Assembly: GCA_965200895.1 (NCBI GenBank)
Contig: CBDAVM010000001.1
Coordinates: 558,001-622,000, forward strand
Source of the DNA: WTFV01 sp965200895
GTDB taxonomy: Bacteria > Acidobacteriota > Vicinamibacteria > Vicinamibacterales > UBA8438
Length of the DNA: 64,000 nt
Direction of reading: 5' to 3'
Below are positions 1-7,787 of the stretch, piece after piece (within the stretch, counting starts at the first letter, position 1; the number at the start of each line of letters is the position of its first letter). The notes under the pieces were generated by a model, which ran no database searches, was not told the origin of the DNA, and saw only the letters and a program-made list of their open reading frames with translations. The translations under genes and the position numbers were made by a program.

Positions 1-459
1 GGCCCCGGCATCCGCATCGATTCCGGGGTGGGCGCGGGGAGCGACGTGCCGGTCCACTACGACCCGTTGCTGGCGAAGATCTCCGCCGCCGGCGCGGACC
101 GGGAACAGGCGCGGCGGCGGGCGCACGCGGCGCTCGGTGAACTGGCGGTGCTCGGCCTGCGGACGAACATCGGTCTGCTGCGCCGCGTGCTCGCCCACGA
201 CGCGTTCGTGGCGGGCGAGGTCCATACCGCGTTCCTGGCGGACCACGAGAAGGCTCTGCTCGAGGCCGAGCCGGACGAGATGACGGTGGCCGCGGTCGCC
301 GCCGCGGTGAGCGCCGCGCAGACGGAGCGGGACCGCCGCCCGGCCGCCCGAGACGGCGTCTCCTGCACGGATCGGACGACGGCGCCCGCATCCCGTGACC
401 GCGACGCGGGCCCGTGGAGCCGACTTGCGGGCTGGAGGCTGAGCGGGAGCGATGGCTGA
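1..459 (+). CDS. Acyl-CoA carboxylase biotin carboxylase subunit, C-terminal end (partial)
   Basis: The reading frame is open from the first base, so the gene starts outside the window. The visible 152 residues match the C-terminal domain of biotin carboxylase subunits of the acetyl-, propionyl- and methylcrotonyl-CoA carboxylase type; the stretch VPVHYDPLLAKI is the family signature, followed by the helical region that packs on the active site. The enzyme carboxylates biotin using ATP and bicarbonate. The 3' end overlaps the biotin carrier gene by 8 bases, so the two are probably translationally coupled subunits of one cytoplasmic carboxylase. The last 50 or so residues are low-complexity and weakly conserved. 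The substrate cannot be decided from this fragment. Confidence 0.88.
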   Translation, partial: GPGIRIDSGVGAGSDVPVHYDPLLAKISAAGADREQARRRAHAALGELAVLGLRTNIGLLRRVLAHDAFVAGEVHTAFLADHEKALLEAEPDEMTVAAVAAAVSAAQTERDRRPAARDGVSCTDRTTAPASRDRDAGPWSRLAGWRLSGSDG

Positions 460-1138
460 GCGGCGCGCCCGGCAGTGGCGGGTGACATCCGGTGCGGCCG
501 GCTTTCCGGTGCGCACCGCGCGTGGCGTCGACGACGCGGTGATCGAGGTCGAGATCGGTACCGGCGACACCGTCCGGTCCGTCACCGCCACGATCCTCGC
601 CCGCTCCGGGAACACCTGCGTGGTCGCGATCGACGGGCGGTCGACACGGGTCCACCTCGTACCGCGCGACGGCGGCGGTGACGCCATGGTCGAAGGCGAG
701 GCGTTCACCGTGTCGCAAGCTGCCGAGACCGGCGCGGAATCGGACGCCGGCCACCGCCCGCGCAGCGCCGCCGCCAGGGCCGCCGCGAAGAACGAGGCCG
801 CCAGAACCGCGGAATCGGACGCCGGCCACCGCCCGCGCAGCGCAGAGCCCCCTGCGTCTGCGGCCCTCGATCCGCTGGCCGCACCGATGCCGGCCACCGT
901 GAGCGCGATACTCGTCCGGCCGGGTGCGAGCGTCGAGACCGGCGACACACTGTTGCGACTCGAAGCGATGAAGATGGAGCTGGCGATTCGCGCCTCGTCG
1001 TCCGGGCGCGTGGCGACCGTCGACTGCCGCGTGGGGGACCTGGTGCAGCCGGGACGCCCGCTGGTCACCCTGGATCCGGAAGCGACGACGTGCGCAAAGG
1101 AGAGCCACGGTACCGGACCGCAGCCCGGCCGCTGGTGA
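452..1138 (+). CDS. Biotin carboxyl carrier (biotinyl-lipoyl domain) protein of acyl-CoA carboxylase
   Basis: A 228-residue protein whose C-terminal 75 residues form a biotinyl-lipoyl domain with the motif EAMKME; the lysine carries biotin and swings between the carboxylase and the carboxyltransferase. The domain opens with PMPATVSAILVRPGASV, as usual in this family. The first 80 or so residues resemble the small beta domain found between carboxylase and carrier in fused enzymes, so this looks like a split version of a fused alpha subunit. An Ala/Arg-rich linker (residues about 95-140) contains a duplicated 11-residue unit. It overlaps the upstream carboxylase gene by 8 bases. Confidence 0.88.
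   Translation: MAERRARQWRVTSGAAGFPVRTARGVDDAVIEVEIGTGDTVRSVTATILARSGNTCVVAIDGRSTRVHLVPRDGGGDAMVEGEAFTVSQAAETGAESDAGHRPRSAAARAAAKNEAARTAESDAGHRPRSAEPPASAALDPLAAPMPATVSAILVRPGASVETGDTLLRLEAMKMELAIRASSSGRVATVDCRVGDLVQPGRPLVTLDPEATTCAKESHGTGPQPGRW
733..844 (+). repeat. Two direct copies of a 37-bp unit in the carrier-protein linker
   Basis: The segment 733-769 recurs at 808-844, period 75 bases (25 codons), in frame. Both copies encode the peptide ESDAGHRPRSA. It lengthens the flexible linker before the biotinyl domain. Confidence 0.8.
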
Positions 1139-1385
1139 ACAGCGCCCGACGCGGGGGTCCTGCCGGACACGTCGCCCGTGGTCCGAGCGACGGTTGCACC
1201 GAACGGGGACCACGAGCGGGTGGCGTCCGCGTCGGTCGGCTCGTTCTCACGCGCCCCGAATCCTGGCAACGCTCCACTGTGACAATGACGTCGGGTAATG
1301 GCCTCGCGCCATCCGAACGCGCCACCGTCCGGGTACTGCACGTCGCGCACGAAACTCCCGATTTTCCGGCGCTCTCCGCCGGTAA

Positions 1386-1784
1386 TCAATTACCTTCCAC
1401 GAAGAGGCCGCCGTGTTCGACCGCCTTGGCCTTCAACTGCGTCCGCAGAGCGTGCCAGCCCGCCTCTGCAATCCGCCCGTGCAGATGACGCCAGTACGTC
1501 CTGCGTCGATTTCCCTTCTCGGTCCGGCCGGCCGCCTGCAGTTCCTTCGAACTCGCCATGCCGAACCCGATCGCGACCGACGTCTCCGCCAGCCCGCGCG
1601 TGACCGTATGCCGGTCCCGGTGCCTCGTCGCCGTCCGAATGCGCATCAGCCTGGCAACCTCAGCCTTGGCCGCAAGCCAGCGCTTCGAACCCCGCTGCCG
1701 CTGTACCAAACCGCCACACGAACACTTCCGCTTCGCCGTGCCCGCCGGCCAACTGCCCGTCCACACGCGATGACAGGTCCCCAC
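1386..1784 (-). pseudogene. Remnant of an IS200/IS605-type TnpB (OrfB) nuclease gene
   Basis: The minus-strand frame carries features of the middle of TnpB: the basic stretch QRQRGSKRWLAAKAEVARL, where the family has QRGSKRRQKAR..VARLH, and further on GRIAEAGWHALRTQLKAKA, where the family has ISDAGWGEFRRQLEYKA. The RuvC residues and the C-terminal zinc finger are not visible; the frame ends soon after KAVEHGG. The upstream part seems to continue in another frame (1660-1932), so the gene is truncated and frameshifted. TnpB is an RNA-guided endonuclease of IS605 elements; this copy should be inactive. I did not find a TnpA gene or a clear right-end RNA. Confidence 0.55.
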
Positions 1785-2339
1785 ACCGCGGCCTTTCCTT
1801 CACTCGACTGCGACCGCTTCGCACCTTGATGCGCTTATCCAACCGCTCCGATCGCGTCGCGCTCCACTCGCTCCGCTCATGCGTCTTCCCATCCACAGCC
1901 GCACGCTCACCAGATGCGATCGTCATCATCACCGCGGCGCCCGGATCGACCCGATCACCTGATCGCCGGGGCGCCCGGATCGACCCCGATCACATGATCG
2001 CCGGAACGCCGACGCTGTCGTTCCAGATCACGCACCACAGATGGCCGCAGCGCATGCCCTGACGCTGGAAATCGCCGCCCTGAAGGACACCCTTCGCAAG
2101 ATGGGGATCGATCTCGACACGCTGGCTTGAGCCCGCCCCCGTATCACTTTAATTCTTGACCGCTCCGCTCCTCACGGTAGCCTGCCTCTGGTACGTCTTC
2201 GATCACACGCGGCCCGGCTGACACCGGGCCGCCCGTTTCGGTGGCGGATTCGCGCCTGTACGCGTGTGGTCTGACGTGGCAATCCGGCCCGGTGACCAAT
2301 CCCGGTCACCGGGCGCGATCCGTCACGAGGGGAGAGACC
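1785..2339. other. Gene-poor stretch with TnpB debris and a short orphan frame
   Basis: No convincing full gene. The left part may hold the frameshifted 5' end of the TnpB remnant. A 29-codon plus-strand frame at 2041-2130 (ending KMGIDLDTLA) has coding-like composition but no identifiable family. A short tandem repeat lies at 1936-2004. The promoter of the lipoprotein at 2340 should lie in the last 150 bases, but no clear promoter boxes are seen. Bases 1139-1385 likewise hold nothing I can name. Confidence 0.4.
1936..2004 (+). repeat. Two tandem copies of a 34/35-bp unit
   Basis: 1936-1969 and 1970-2004 are near identical, differing by one base insertion and one substitution. Each starts GGCGCCCGGATCGAC and ends GATCGCCGG. 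There are only two units, so this is not an array. Confidence 0.7.
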
Positions 2340-3065
2340 ATGCGGACACGCAGCGTCGCCGCCGTTCTCGCCGTCCTTACGCTCTTCGGCGCTTCCGCCT
2401 GCAGAGACGATCCGCCGACCGCGCCAACTCCGACGCCACCGACGACGCCGGTTACACAGCCAATGCCAGCGGTCACGCTGTCCGCTCTGTCACTTCGCGC
2501 ACCGACGTGGTTCGTGGACGATCCGACCCTTGAGATCGGCCAGACAGTCCAGATGAGCCTGTACGCCGAGTACAGCGACGGCTCCGAGACCGCGATCACC
2601 GATGAAGCGACGTGGATATCATCGAACGACCACGTTGCCACCGTCACGTCCGGACTGGTGACCGGCCAGAACATCGGCGGTGCACACGTCAGGGCGGAAT
2701 ACGAAGATCAACGGGTCCAGTCCATCGACTTTCGAGTTGAACGCGGCGCACACGTCACAGTCCGCAACGTCCGACGCCAGCACGTAGGGTTCAGCTACAC
2801 GGAGGTAACGGGAACCGTGCTCAACACGGGGTCACGGTCGTTCTCAGACGACTGGCGCATGGAGGCTCGGTTCTACGCTGATGACGGCCTGCTGCTGGCT
2901 GAGAACGAAAGCTACTCATGGAACAGCGACCGGCTGCCGATCGGCGGACAACAGGTGTTCGAGGTGACCGTCGAAATCAGATCATGGGGGCACTTTGTGC
3001 TCGCGTTCCTGGACGAGACCGGTCGCCGCGTTCCGTGTGAAGGATGCTCAGAGCGGCGCCGGTAA
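2340..3065 (+). CDS. Exported Big2-domain (Ig-like) protein, probable lipoprotein
   Basis: 241 residues. The start at 2340 is preceded by GAGGGGAGA and begins a signal peptide (MRTRSVAAVLAVLTLFGASAC); the Cys in SAC could be lipidated, although the lipobox is not canonical. A Thr/Pro-rich linker follows, then a bacterial Ig-like (Big2) domain at about residues 48-130 with the usual ATWISSNDHVATVTSGLVTG signature. The C-terminal 100 residues form a beta-rich domain resembling FxLYD-type modules (VTGTVLNTGSRSFSDDWRMEARFY). It probably sits in the periplasm or on the outer surface as a structural or binding protein. Upstream in-frame starts would give an implausible cytoplasmic extension. Confidence 0.8.
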   Translation: MRTRSVAAVLAVLTLFGASACRDDPPTAPTPTPPTTPVTQPMPAVTLSALSLRAPTWFVDDPTLEIGQTVQMSLYAEYSDGSETAITDEATWISSNDHVATVTSGLVTGQNIGGAHVRAEYEDQRVQSIDFRVERGAHVTVRNVRRQHVGFSYTEVTGTVLNTGSRSFSDDWRMEARFYADDGLLLAENESYSWNSDRLPIGGQQVFEVTVEIRSWGHFVLAFLDETGRRVPCEGCSERRR

Positions 3066-3085
3066 AAGGGGAAATCGCCGACGAG

Positions 3086-3136
3086 CGAGCCGGACTTTCG
3101 CCCCGCTACCGTCGTGAAAGGCTAAAGTCCCGCTCG
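3086..3136 (+). terminator. Hairpin after the Big2 lipoprotein gene
   Basis: Starting 20 bases after the stop codon there is a long stem: CGAGC/GCTCG (3086-3090 with 3132-3136), GGACTTT/AAAGTCC (3092-3098 with 3124-3130) and GCC/GGC (3100-3102 with 3120-3122), with two single mismatches and a 17-base loop. It has no T tract, so it is at best a weak intrinsic terminator or an mRNA-stabilising hairpin. Confidence 0.6.
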
Positions 3137-3200
3137 TGATCATCCGCCGTCTACCGAGAAAGTGTAGACCGGGGGTAACTCCCGACACACCGCGACGTGT

Positions 3201-3222
3201 AATAGGCAGTTAACTGCCTATT
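3201..3222 (-). terminator. Perfect 22-bp palindrome over the stop codon of the YjzC-like gene
   Basis: The 22 bases are a perfect palindrome centred on GTTAAC, with left arm AATAGGCAGTT. It starts inside the last codons of the minus-strand gene at 3218-3397 and covers its stop codon. It could act as a terminator for that gene or as a protein-binding site. There is no T run. Confidence 0.5.
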
Positions 3223-3397
3223 CTCGTTCCCAGGTGCGCCCCGGCTTCTGAGTCGGTGGAAGCGGCGCATCCCTCGGTTCCATCCTCACCTCCCGGGCCT
3301 TCGGAACCCTTCCCCCACGAGGTCCCCGCTCGATGTATTCCCCAGCCTTGCTTGGCTTTTCTCCCGGTTTCTGCAGTTTCTGCTTCTGCGAAGGCAT
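3218..3397 (-). CDS. Small YjzC-like protein (59 residues)
   Basis: A 60-codon minus-strand frame with start ATG at 3397-3395 and a strong ribosome site (TTCAGGAGCTGATAG-ATG). The protein has the pattern of the YjzC family: a basic N-terminus, KPGEKPSKAGEYIERGPRGG, then PPTQKPGRTWER at the C-terminus, compared with KPGEKAP..GTYIE.G.RGG...PPT....W in Bacillus YjzC. Function is unknown for the family. A different frame over the same bases (3210-3422) is longer but lacks family similarity and a ribosome site, so this one is preferred. The gene stands alone between intergenic stretches and ends in a perfect palindrome. Confidence 0.75.
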   Translation of the reverse strand: MPSQKQKLQKPGEKPSKAGEYIERGPRGGRVPKAREVRMEPRDAPLPPTQKPGRTWERE

Positions 3398-3766
3398 CTA
3401 TCAGCTCCTGAAACGTGATCACGATCGAGTTTACGCAGATCGCGAGTCTACGAGACTGAAGCCGGTTCTGTCAAGATGTAGTGGTCACGGCCGGCAGTAG
3501 CCCCTGCATCTTGTGGCCACAAACGACTGTACGAACCAGCCATCCGTACCGTGTTCGGCACCCGCTGAGCCGTTCCCGACGCCGAGCGAGGGCGAGATCG
3601 CCGTCCGCATGATCATCGGCAACGACAACGTCCTGAGCTGGCACGGCCGCATCTGAATCCACCGCCTCCGCCCAGTCGCGCCGGCCCGAGCGACACAGCC
3701 GCAGCCGTCCCGCCGTCCCGCCGCGCGCGAACCCCGTGTAGAATCACGCCAAGGAGAATCGACGAC
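3398..3766. other. Intergenic region, nothing recognised
   Basis: 369 bases between the minus-strand YjzC-like gene and the plus-strand gene at 3767, so it should hold divergent promoters. Minus-strand frames that cross it lack family similarity and look like shadows of the next gene. Confidence 0.4.
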
Positions 3767-4150
3767 ATGGCCGACACCACCGCGACGGGCGCCGAGCACG
3801 CTGACAGACCCGCGCAGCCGAGGCTCTCGATCGACGCCAAGTGGATCGTCACCACCGGCGTGGCCATCGCGCTGCTGCTGATCGCCCTCGTCAGCATGAT
3901 GTTCCAGCAAAACGCCATGCTGATGCAGCAGTACGCCACCATCAACGCCCGCATCGACGACACCAACGCGAACGTCAGCATTGCGCAGATCGAGATTCGC
4001 GAGTTGCGCAACCAGATGCACACCGAGATACGCGAGCTGCGTACCGAAATGCAGACCGAGATGCGCGAGATGCGCGCCGAAATGCGGGAAATGCGCGACC
4101 TGCTGATCCAGCTTCTCGAACGCACCGCGCCAGCCAGCCCGGTCGACTGA
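3767..4150 (+). CDS. Membrane-anchored coiled-coil protein
   Basis: 127 residues, start preceded by AAGGAG. After a 25-residue cytoplasmic tail there is one membrane span (residues about 27-45, WIVTTGVAIALLLIALVSMM) followed by a long heptad-rich helix with repeating EIRELRTEMQ / EMREMRAEM units up to residue 120. It resembles small membrane proteins of the DUF1640/LemA-like coiled-coil type only in layout; no family is recognised. It may oligomerise or scaffold in the membrane. The repeated EMRE codons suggest recent internal duplication. Confidence 0.75.
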   Translation: MADTTATGAEHADRPAQPRLSIDAKWIVTTGVAIALLLIALVSMMFQQNAMLMQQYATINARIDDTNANVSIAQIEIRELRNQMHTEIRELRTEMQTEMREMRAEMREMRDLLIQLLERTAPASPVD

Positions 4151-4328
4151 ACGCCCCGGGGTGCCCCGGAGCAAGCCCGCCCGCGAATCACGCCCCATCA
4201 GCCGCCTGCGCCCGCCCGTTCCGCACGTGCGATCTTGTACAGTGCGTCGTGATCAACCGCCGGTTGAAGTAGGATCATCCGTGGGAACGAAACGGACACG
4301 GCGCCGTAAGCCGTTGTGTTTACAGGAC

Positions 4329-4979
4329 TTACGCCGTCGTGAGAAGAAGCACAGAACGATAACGACGACATCCCAGAGCGGGCGCTCGTAGTACAGGAAC
4401 GGGAAGTCGAGGCTGTGCAGCCCCTGGTACAGCCAGCGCCGCAGCCGCCGGGTCTCGTCGGTCTTCAGCGCGATGCCACCGCGAGCCGGATCCAGGTAGA
4501 GCCAGGTCGTATCCGCATCCCGGAAGCGCACCCGCAGCACCGGCAGCGACCGTGTGCCCCGCGCGTCGTAGTAATGGTCGTCGAACTCGTGCAGCCACAC
4601 CGCGTCCCTGCACCGGCACGCCGGGCATCGCGGCCCTCGCCAGCTCGACCAGCGACTCGTCCCCCAGGCGCCTCTCGTCGAATGCCGCGAATGCGCCGGT
4701 CTTCGGCCGCTCGGCCGATACGTAGCGCCGCTCCAGCACGGGTCGCGGCGCCCGCGGCATCAGCCCGACCTGCATCCACTGCGCCGCCTCTTCGTTCGAA
4801 GGCGCGCGGTAACCGAACCAGTACGGCTCGCCCCGGACCTGAACGACTTCGAGCTCCTTGAGCGAGCCGGCCGCCCCGAATGCCCTCTCGATCTCCGCCG
4901 CGGCCGCCCGCAGGTCGTCGAGCGTCAGCCGGTCGACCCGGAGCGGCCCGCCCGAGAACACCTCGCGCTGCTCGCGCAC
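4329..4979 (-). pseudogene. Broken PepSY-domain membrane protein gene
   Basis: The minus strand encodes two pieces of a PepSY-associated transmembrane protein in different frames. From 4979 the first frame has EVFSGGPLRVDRLTLDDL and YWFGYRAPSNEEAAQWM up to about 4610. The second frame, from about 4600, has WLHEFDDHYYDARG, LPVLRVRFRDADTTWLYLDP and HSLDFPFLYYERPLWD, the family's conserved C-terminal region. A frameshift lies near 4600-4612, the N-terminus is missing, and the homology stops at the start of the last membrane span near 4350. PepSY proteins of this type occur with iron-uptake or reductase systems; none is seen nearby. Confidence 0.7.
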
Positions 4980-5134
4980 GCTCCGCCCTTCGCCCCGACA
5001 GGGAGCCTCTTCGGAACCTGAACGGCGAGATCAACGGCGACTGGCGTCGAGGCCACCGTGAGCCGGTTCAGCGTGCTGCGGGCCTGGCCGGCGCTGGTAT
5101 ACTTCAAGGCGTCACGGGAGTCTGGAGGTGCGCC

Positions 5135-6127
5135 ATGTTGCGAGTGCTCGTGTTCCTCGCGTCGGTGTTGGGTCTTGTCAGCGGGCACCCTCTGGATGCC
5201 CAGACCTGCGATCCCGCCGGAGAGGTGAAGTTCGTCTGCGGCACGACCAATCCGGAAGATCTCTACCCGGTTCCGGGCGCCCCCTGGGTAATCGCATCGG
5301 GACGATACTCCGATGCGGAAGGTCCCGTATACGCGGTGAGCCTTCGTGATCACCGCGTTCAGGAGATCTTTCCCGCGGGAGCGTTGCCGCCGGAGCACGA
5401 CCGCGATACCTATCGCGCCTGCCCTGGTCCGAACAACGTGTTCCAGCCACACGGACTGACCCTGCGGGAGGGCCGCGGCGATGTGCATACACTCTACGTG
5501 GTCGGTCATGGCGCGCGCGAGGCCATCGAGGTCTTTGCCCTGGACGTCGGCGGCGCCGCGCCCACGATGAAGTGGATCGGATGCATCCCGGCGCCGGAGG
5601 GCACCGCCCGCATCAACTCCATCACGGCGCTGCCGGACGGCTATCTTGGCGCGACGAACTTCGACCGCGCAGGTGGGGAGCTCTGGGAATGGCATGCCAC
5701 GACGGGCTGGGTCGAGGTGCCCGGCAGCCGGATGCCCGGTCCCAACGGTCTCGTGTCCTCGGATGACGGGCAGTGGTTCTTCATCGGGGGCTGGAGCGAT
5801 CGGGCGCTGGTGCGGCTGTCACGCGGCCAGAGTCCGGTGCGCATCGACCGGATTGCGGTTGGCTTCAACGTCGACAACGTGCGTTGGGGAATCGCCGGCA
5901 AGGTCATCGTCGCGGGTCACCTGACCCAGTGCGAAGACGTTGATCCGTGCGAGCCGTCGGCCGCTCGCGTGGCCGAGGTCGATCCGACGACGTTTGAAGT
6001 CCGGCAACTGGTGGACTACAAGGGAAACGAGTTCTTCAGGCTCGGCACCGTGGCCATCGAGGCGAATGACGAGATCTGGATTGGCGGGATCAGGGGCAGT
6101 TATGGAATCGCCCGATTCCCGCGCTAG
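5135..6127 (+). CDS. Exported SMP-30/gluconolactonase-like beta-propeller protein
   Basis: 330 residues. The ATG at 5135 follows TCTGGAGG and opens a signal peptide (residues 1-22, ending HPLDAQ); in-frame starts further upstream would bury it. The mature protein has propeller-like repeats with motifs FQPHGLTL, RINSITALPDGYLGATNF and GPNGLVSSDDGQWFFIGG, typical of SMP-30, strictosidine-synthase-like and arylesterase-like six-bladed propellers that bind a divalent metal and hydrolyse lactones or esters. Cysteines (TC...FVC, RACPG, CEDVDPC) suggest disulfides in the periplasm. The substrate cannot be told. The accessory operon begins 50 bases downstream on the same strand. Confidence 0.78.
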   Translation: MLRVLVFLASVLGLVSGHPLDAQTCDPAGEVKFVCGTTNPEDLYPVPGAPWVIASGRYSDAEGPVYAVSLRDHRVQEIFPAGALPPEHDRDTYRACPGPNNVFQPHGLTLREGRGDVHTLYVVGHGAREAIEVFALDVGGAAPTMKWIGCIPAPEGTARINSITALPDGYLGATNFDRAGGELWEWHATTGWVEVPGSRMPGPNGLVSSDDGQWFFIGGWSDRALVRLSRGQSPVRIDRIAVGFNVDNVRWGIAGKVIVAGHLTQCEDVDPCEPSAARVAEVDPTTFEVRQLVDYKGNEFFRLGTVAIEANDEIWIGGIRGSYGIARFPR

Positions 6128-6176
6128 TCCAGCCGGGCATCGGCCCCGCTACCCACACGCGCTTGAGGAGATTCAT

Positions 6177-6773
6177 ATGGGAGAACACACACCGGCCGAC
6201 GAGCGAAGCGTTTTCGATGCCGTCCAGAAGGTTATCGGGAACCTGCTGGAATTCGACGCCGACAGCCGCTTGCGGATATACCGGACCGCAGGAGCTTTCT
6301 TCGGTTTCGAGAACCCGTACTCGACCGGTGAACACGCCGCGCCGTCGGAAACGAGCGGGAAGCAGCCGCGCGAGCCGCAGTTCTCGCAACGTGAGGAATT
6401 GACGCCGAAGGACTTCCTGTTCCGGAAGGCGCCCGAGACGGATATAGACCGCGCCGTGTGCCTCGCCTACTATCTGACGCACCACCGAGACACGCACCAT
6501 TTCACGACGGCCAACATCAGCAAGCTGAACACCGAGGCTGCGCGGAGCAAGTTCTCCAACCCCTCCAATACTATTGCCAACGCAATCAGGTCCGGTCTGC
6601 TGGCGGCGGCGGCAAGGGGGACCAGACAACTGACGGCGTACGGGGAGCAGTACGTGGAGGCCCTGCCCGACCGCACCGCAGCAAAAGCCTTTCTGCAGAA
6701 CCGCCGCTCCAAGCGGGTACGAAAGTCCGTGGGCAACGACGCAACCCGACCGGCGGCTGCTGAGGCGCACTGA
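6177..6773 (+). CDS. Winged-helix-like protein, first gene of the ParA/alarmone-synthetase operon
   Basis: 198 residues; start ATG 6177 preceded by TTGAGGAG. The N-terminal 40 residues are helical. Residues 75-175 (TPKDFLFRKAPETDIDRAVC onward, then FTTANISKLNTEAARSKFSN, SGLLAAAARGTRQLTAYGEQ) look like a winged-helix or MarR-like fold: helices followed by a basic turn and an LTAYGEQYVEALP end helix. I recognise no named family. The C-terminus is basic (NRRSKRVRKS), so nucleic-acid binding is plausible. It is in the same reading frame as the following ParA-type gene, separated only by the TGA at 6771. A regulator, antitoxin or sensor role is inferred from position. Confidence 0.7.
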   Translation: MGEHTPADERSVFDAVQKVIGNLLEFDADSRLRIYRTAGAFFGFENPYSTGEHAAPSETSGKQPREPQFSQREELTPKDFLFRKAPETDIDRAVCLAYYLTHHRDTHHFTTANISKLNTEAARSKFSNPSNTIANAIRSGLLAAAARGTRQLTAYGEQYVEALPDRTAAKAFLQNRRSKRVRKSVGNDATRPAAAEAH

Positions 6774-7787
6774 ATAGGCCGGTCGGTCCGCGTCACCGTC
6801 TTCAACCACAAGGGCGGCGTCGGCAAGACCACGCTGACCGCCAACATCGCCTTCGCGCTTGCTCACCTCGGCAGGTCCGTTCTCCTGGTCGACAGCGATT
6901 CACAGTGCAACCTGACGTCATATCTGCTGTCCGACGATGTGGTCGACGATCTGCTCGACACGTCGAACGATGCCGACGGCCAGACCATCTGGACGGCGGT
7001 CCGCCCGATCGTCGACAACCTCGGCGTCGGCAGACTCGTCGCCCCGACCCGGATCGGAGACATCGCCCTGCTGCCGGGGGATATCCGGCTGTCGGAGTTC
7101 GAGGAGTTCCTGAGCGACGCCTGGGCCGACTGCTTCAAACGACGCCTCGGCGCGCTGCGAGCAACGTCGTCGATCAGTGATCTCGTGTCGAGCCTGGATC
7201 GACAGGAGCGGTTCGACTTCACGTTCTACGACGCGGGCCCGAATATCGGCCCCCTGAACCGCATCCTGCTTCTCGACTCTGACTACTTCATCGTGCCGGT
7301 TGCCTGCGATCTGTTCTCGGTCCGCGCGCTTTCCACGCTCGGCCAGACCATCAAGAAATGGATCATCGACACCCGGACGATCCGCTCCATCGCCCCACGT
7401 GACGCCCTGTCGCTGCCGGGTGCGCCGAAGTTCCTCGGCTACGTCCCGCAACGTTTCCGTGTCTACGGCCAGGCGATGACGGCAGACGCGCAGTGGTATC
7501 TCCGCGAAATCCGCCAGCGGGTGTACGGGGACGTCTCCGCCGTGCTGCGGCAAATAGACACCGGTCTGGCGCCTGCGCCGTCGATGGATCCTGTCATAGG
7601 TCGCGTGAAGGACGTCGCGTCGCTCGTCCAGCGAGCGCAGCGGGAGGGCGTGGCAATCTGGGAGTGCTCGGCCAGTGACAACAAGGCGAAGGAAGAAGTG
7701 AAGCAGGCGTTCATGGAGATCGCCAGTGAGTTTGACGCCGCCGCGGGCGGTGCAACGGCCGCCGGACAGTCGAAGGATGCAACATGA
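6774..7787 (+). CDS. ParA/MinD-type deviant-Walker ATPase with no standard start codon
   Basis: The frame opens directly after the TGA of the previous gene. Numbering from ATA 6774, a deviant Walker A (KGGVGKTT) lies at residues 13-20, the Walker A' / switch I region is VDSDSQCNLT (39-48), and FYDAGPN is the Walker B/switch II equivalent. All ParA hallmarks are therefore present. No ATG, GTG or TTG precedes the P-loop in this frame; the next start at 6939 would delete the P-loop. Translation may start at ATA 6774 (GAGG 8 bases upstream), occur by readthrough of TGA 6771 (giving a fusion of about 536 residues), or the stop may be a mutation. The gene overlaps the alarmone synthetase by ATGA. 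No ParB or parS is visible, so plasmid partition is not supported. Confidence 0.82.
   Translation: MGRSVRVTVFNHKGGVGKTTLTANIAFALAHLGRSVLLVDSDSQCNLTSYLLSDDVVDDLLDTSNDADGQTIWTAVRPIVDNLGVGRLVAPTRIGDIALLPGDIRLSEFEEFLSDAWADCFKRRLGALRATSSISDLVSSLDRQERFDFTFYDAGPNIGPLNRILLLDSDYFIVPVACDLFSVRALSTLGQTIKKWIIDTRTIRSIAPRDALSLPGAPKFLGYVPQRFRVYGQAMTADAQWYLREIRQRVYGDVSAVLRQIDTGLAPAPSMDPVIGRVKDVASLVQRAQREGVAIWECSASDNKAKEEVKQAFMEIASEFDAAAGGATAAGQSKDAT

Noticed and set aside
3086..3222. Transposon end or attachment site at the hairpin and palindrome
   Set aside because: No matching target duplication or second copy in the window; hairpins at gene ends are simpler explanations.
3210..3422. 70-codon minus-strand frame overlapping the YjzC-like gene
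   Set aside because: Another frame of the same strand gives family-like residues and a proper ribosome site; this one does not.
6939..7787. Starting the ParA gene at ATG 6939
   Set aside because: That start removes the Walker A motif encoded at 6810-6833, so it cannot be the functional start even though it is the first ordinary one.
6774..7787. Plasmid or chromosome partition locus
   Set aside because: No ParB, no parS-like repeats and an RSH enzyme partner instead.
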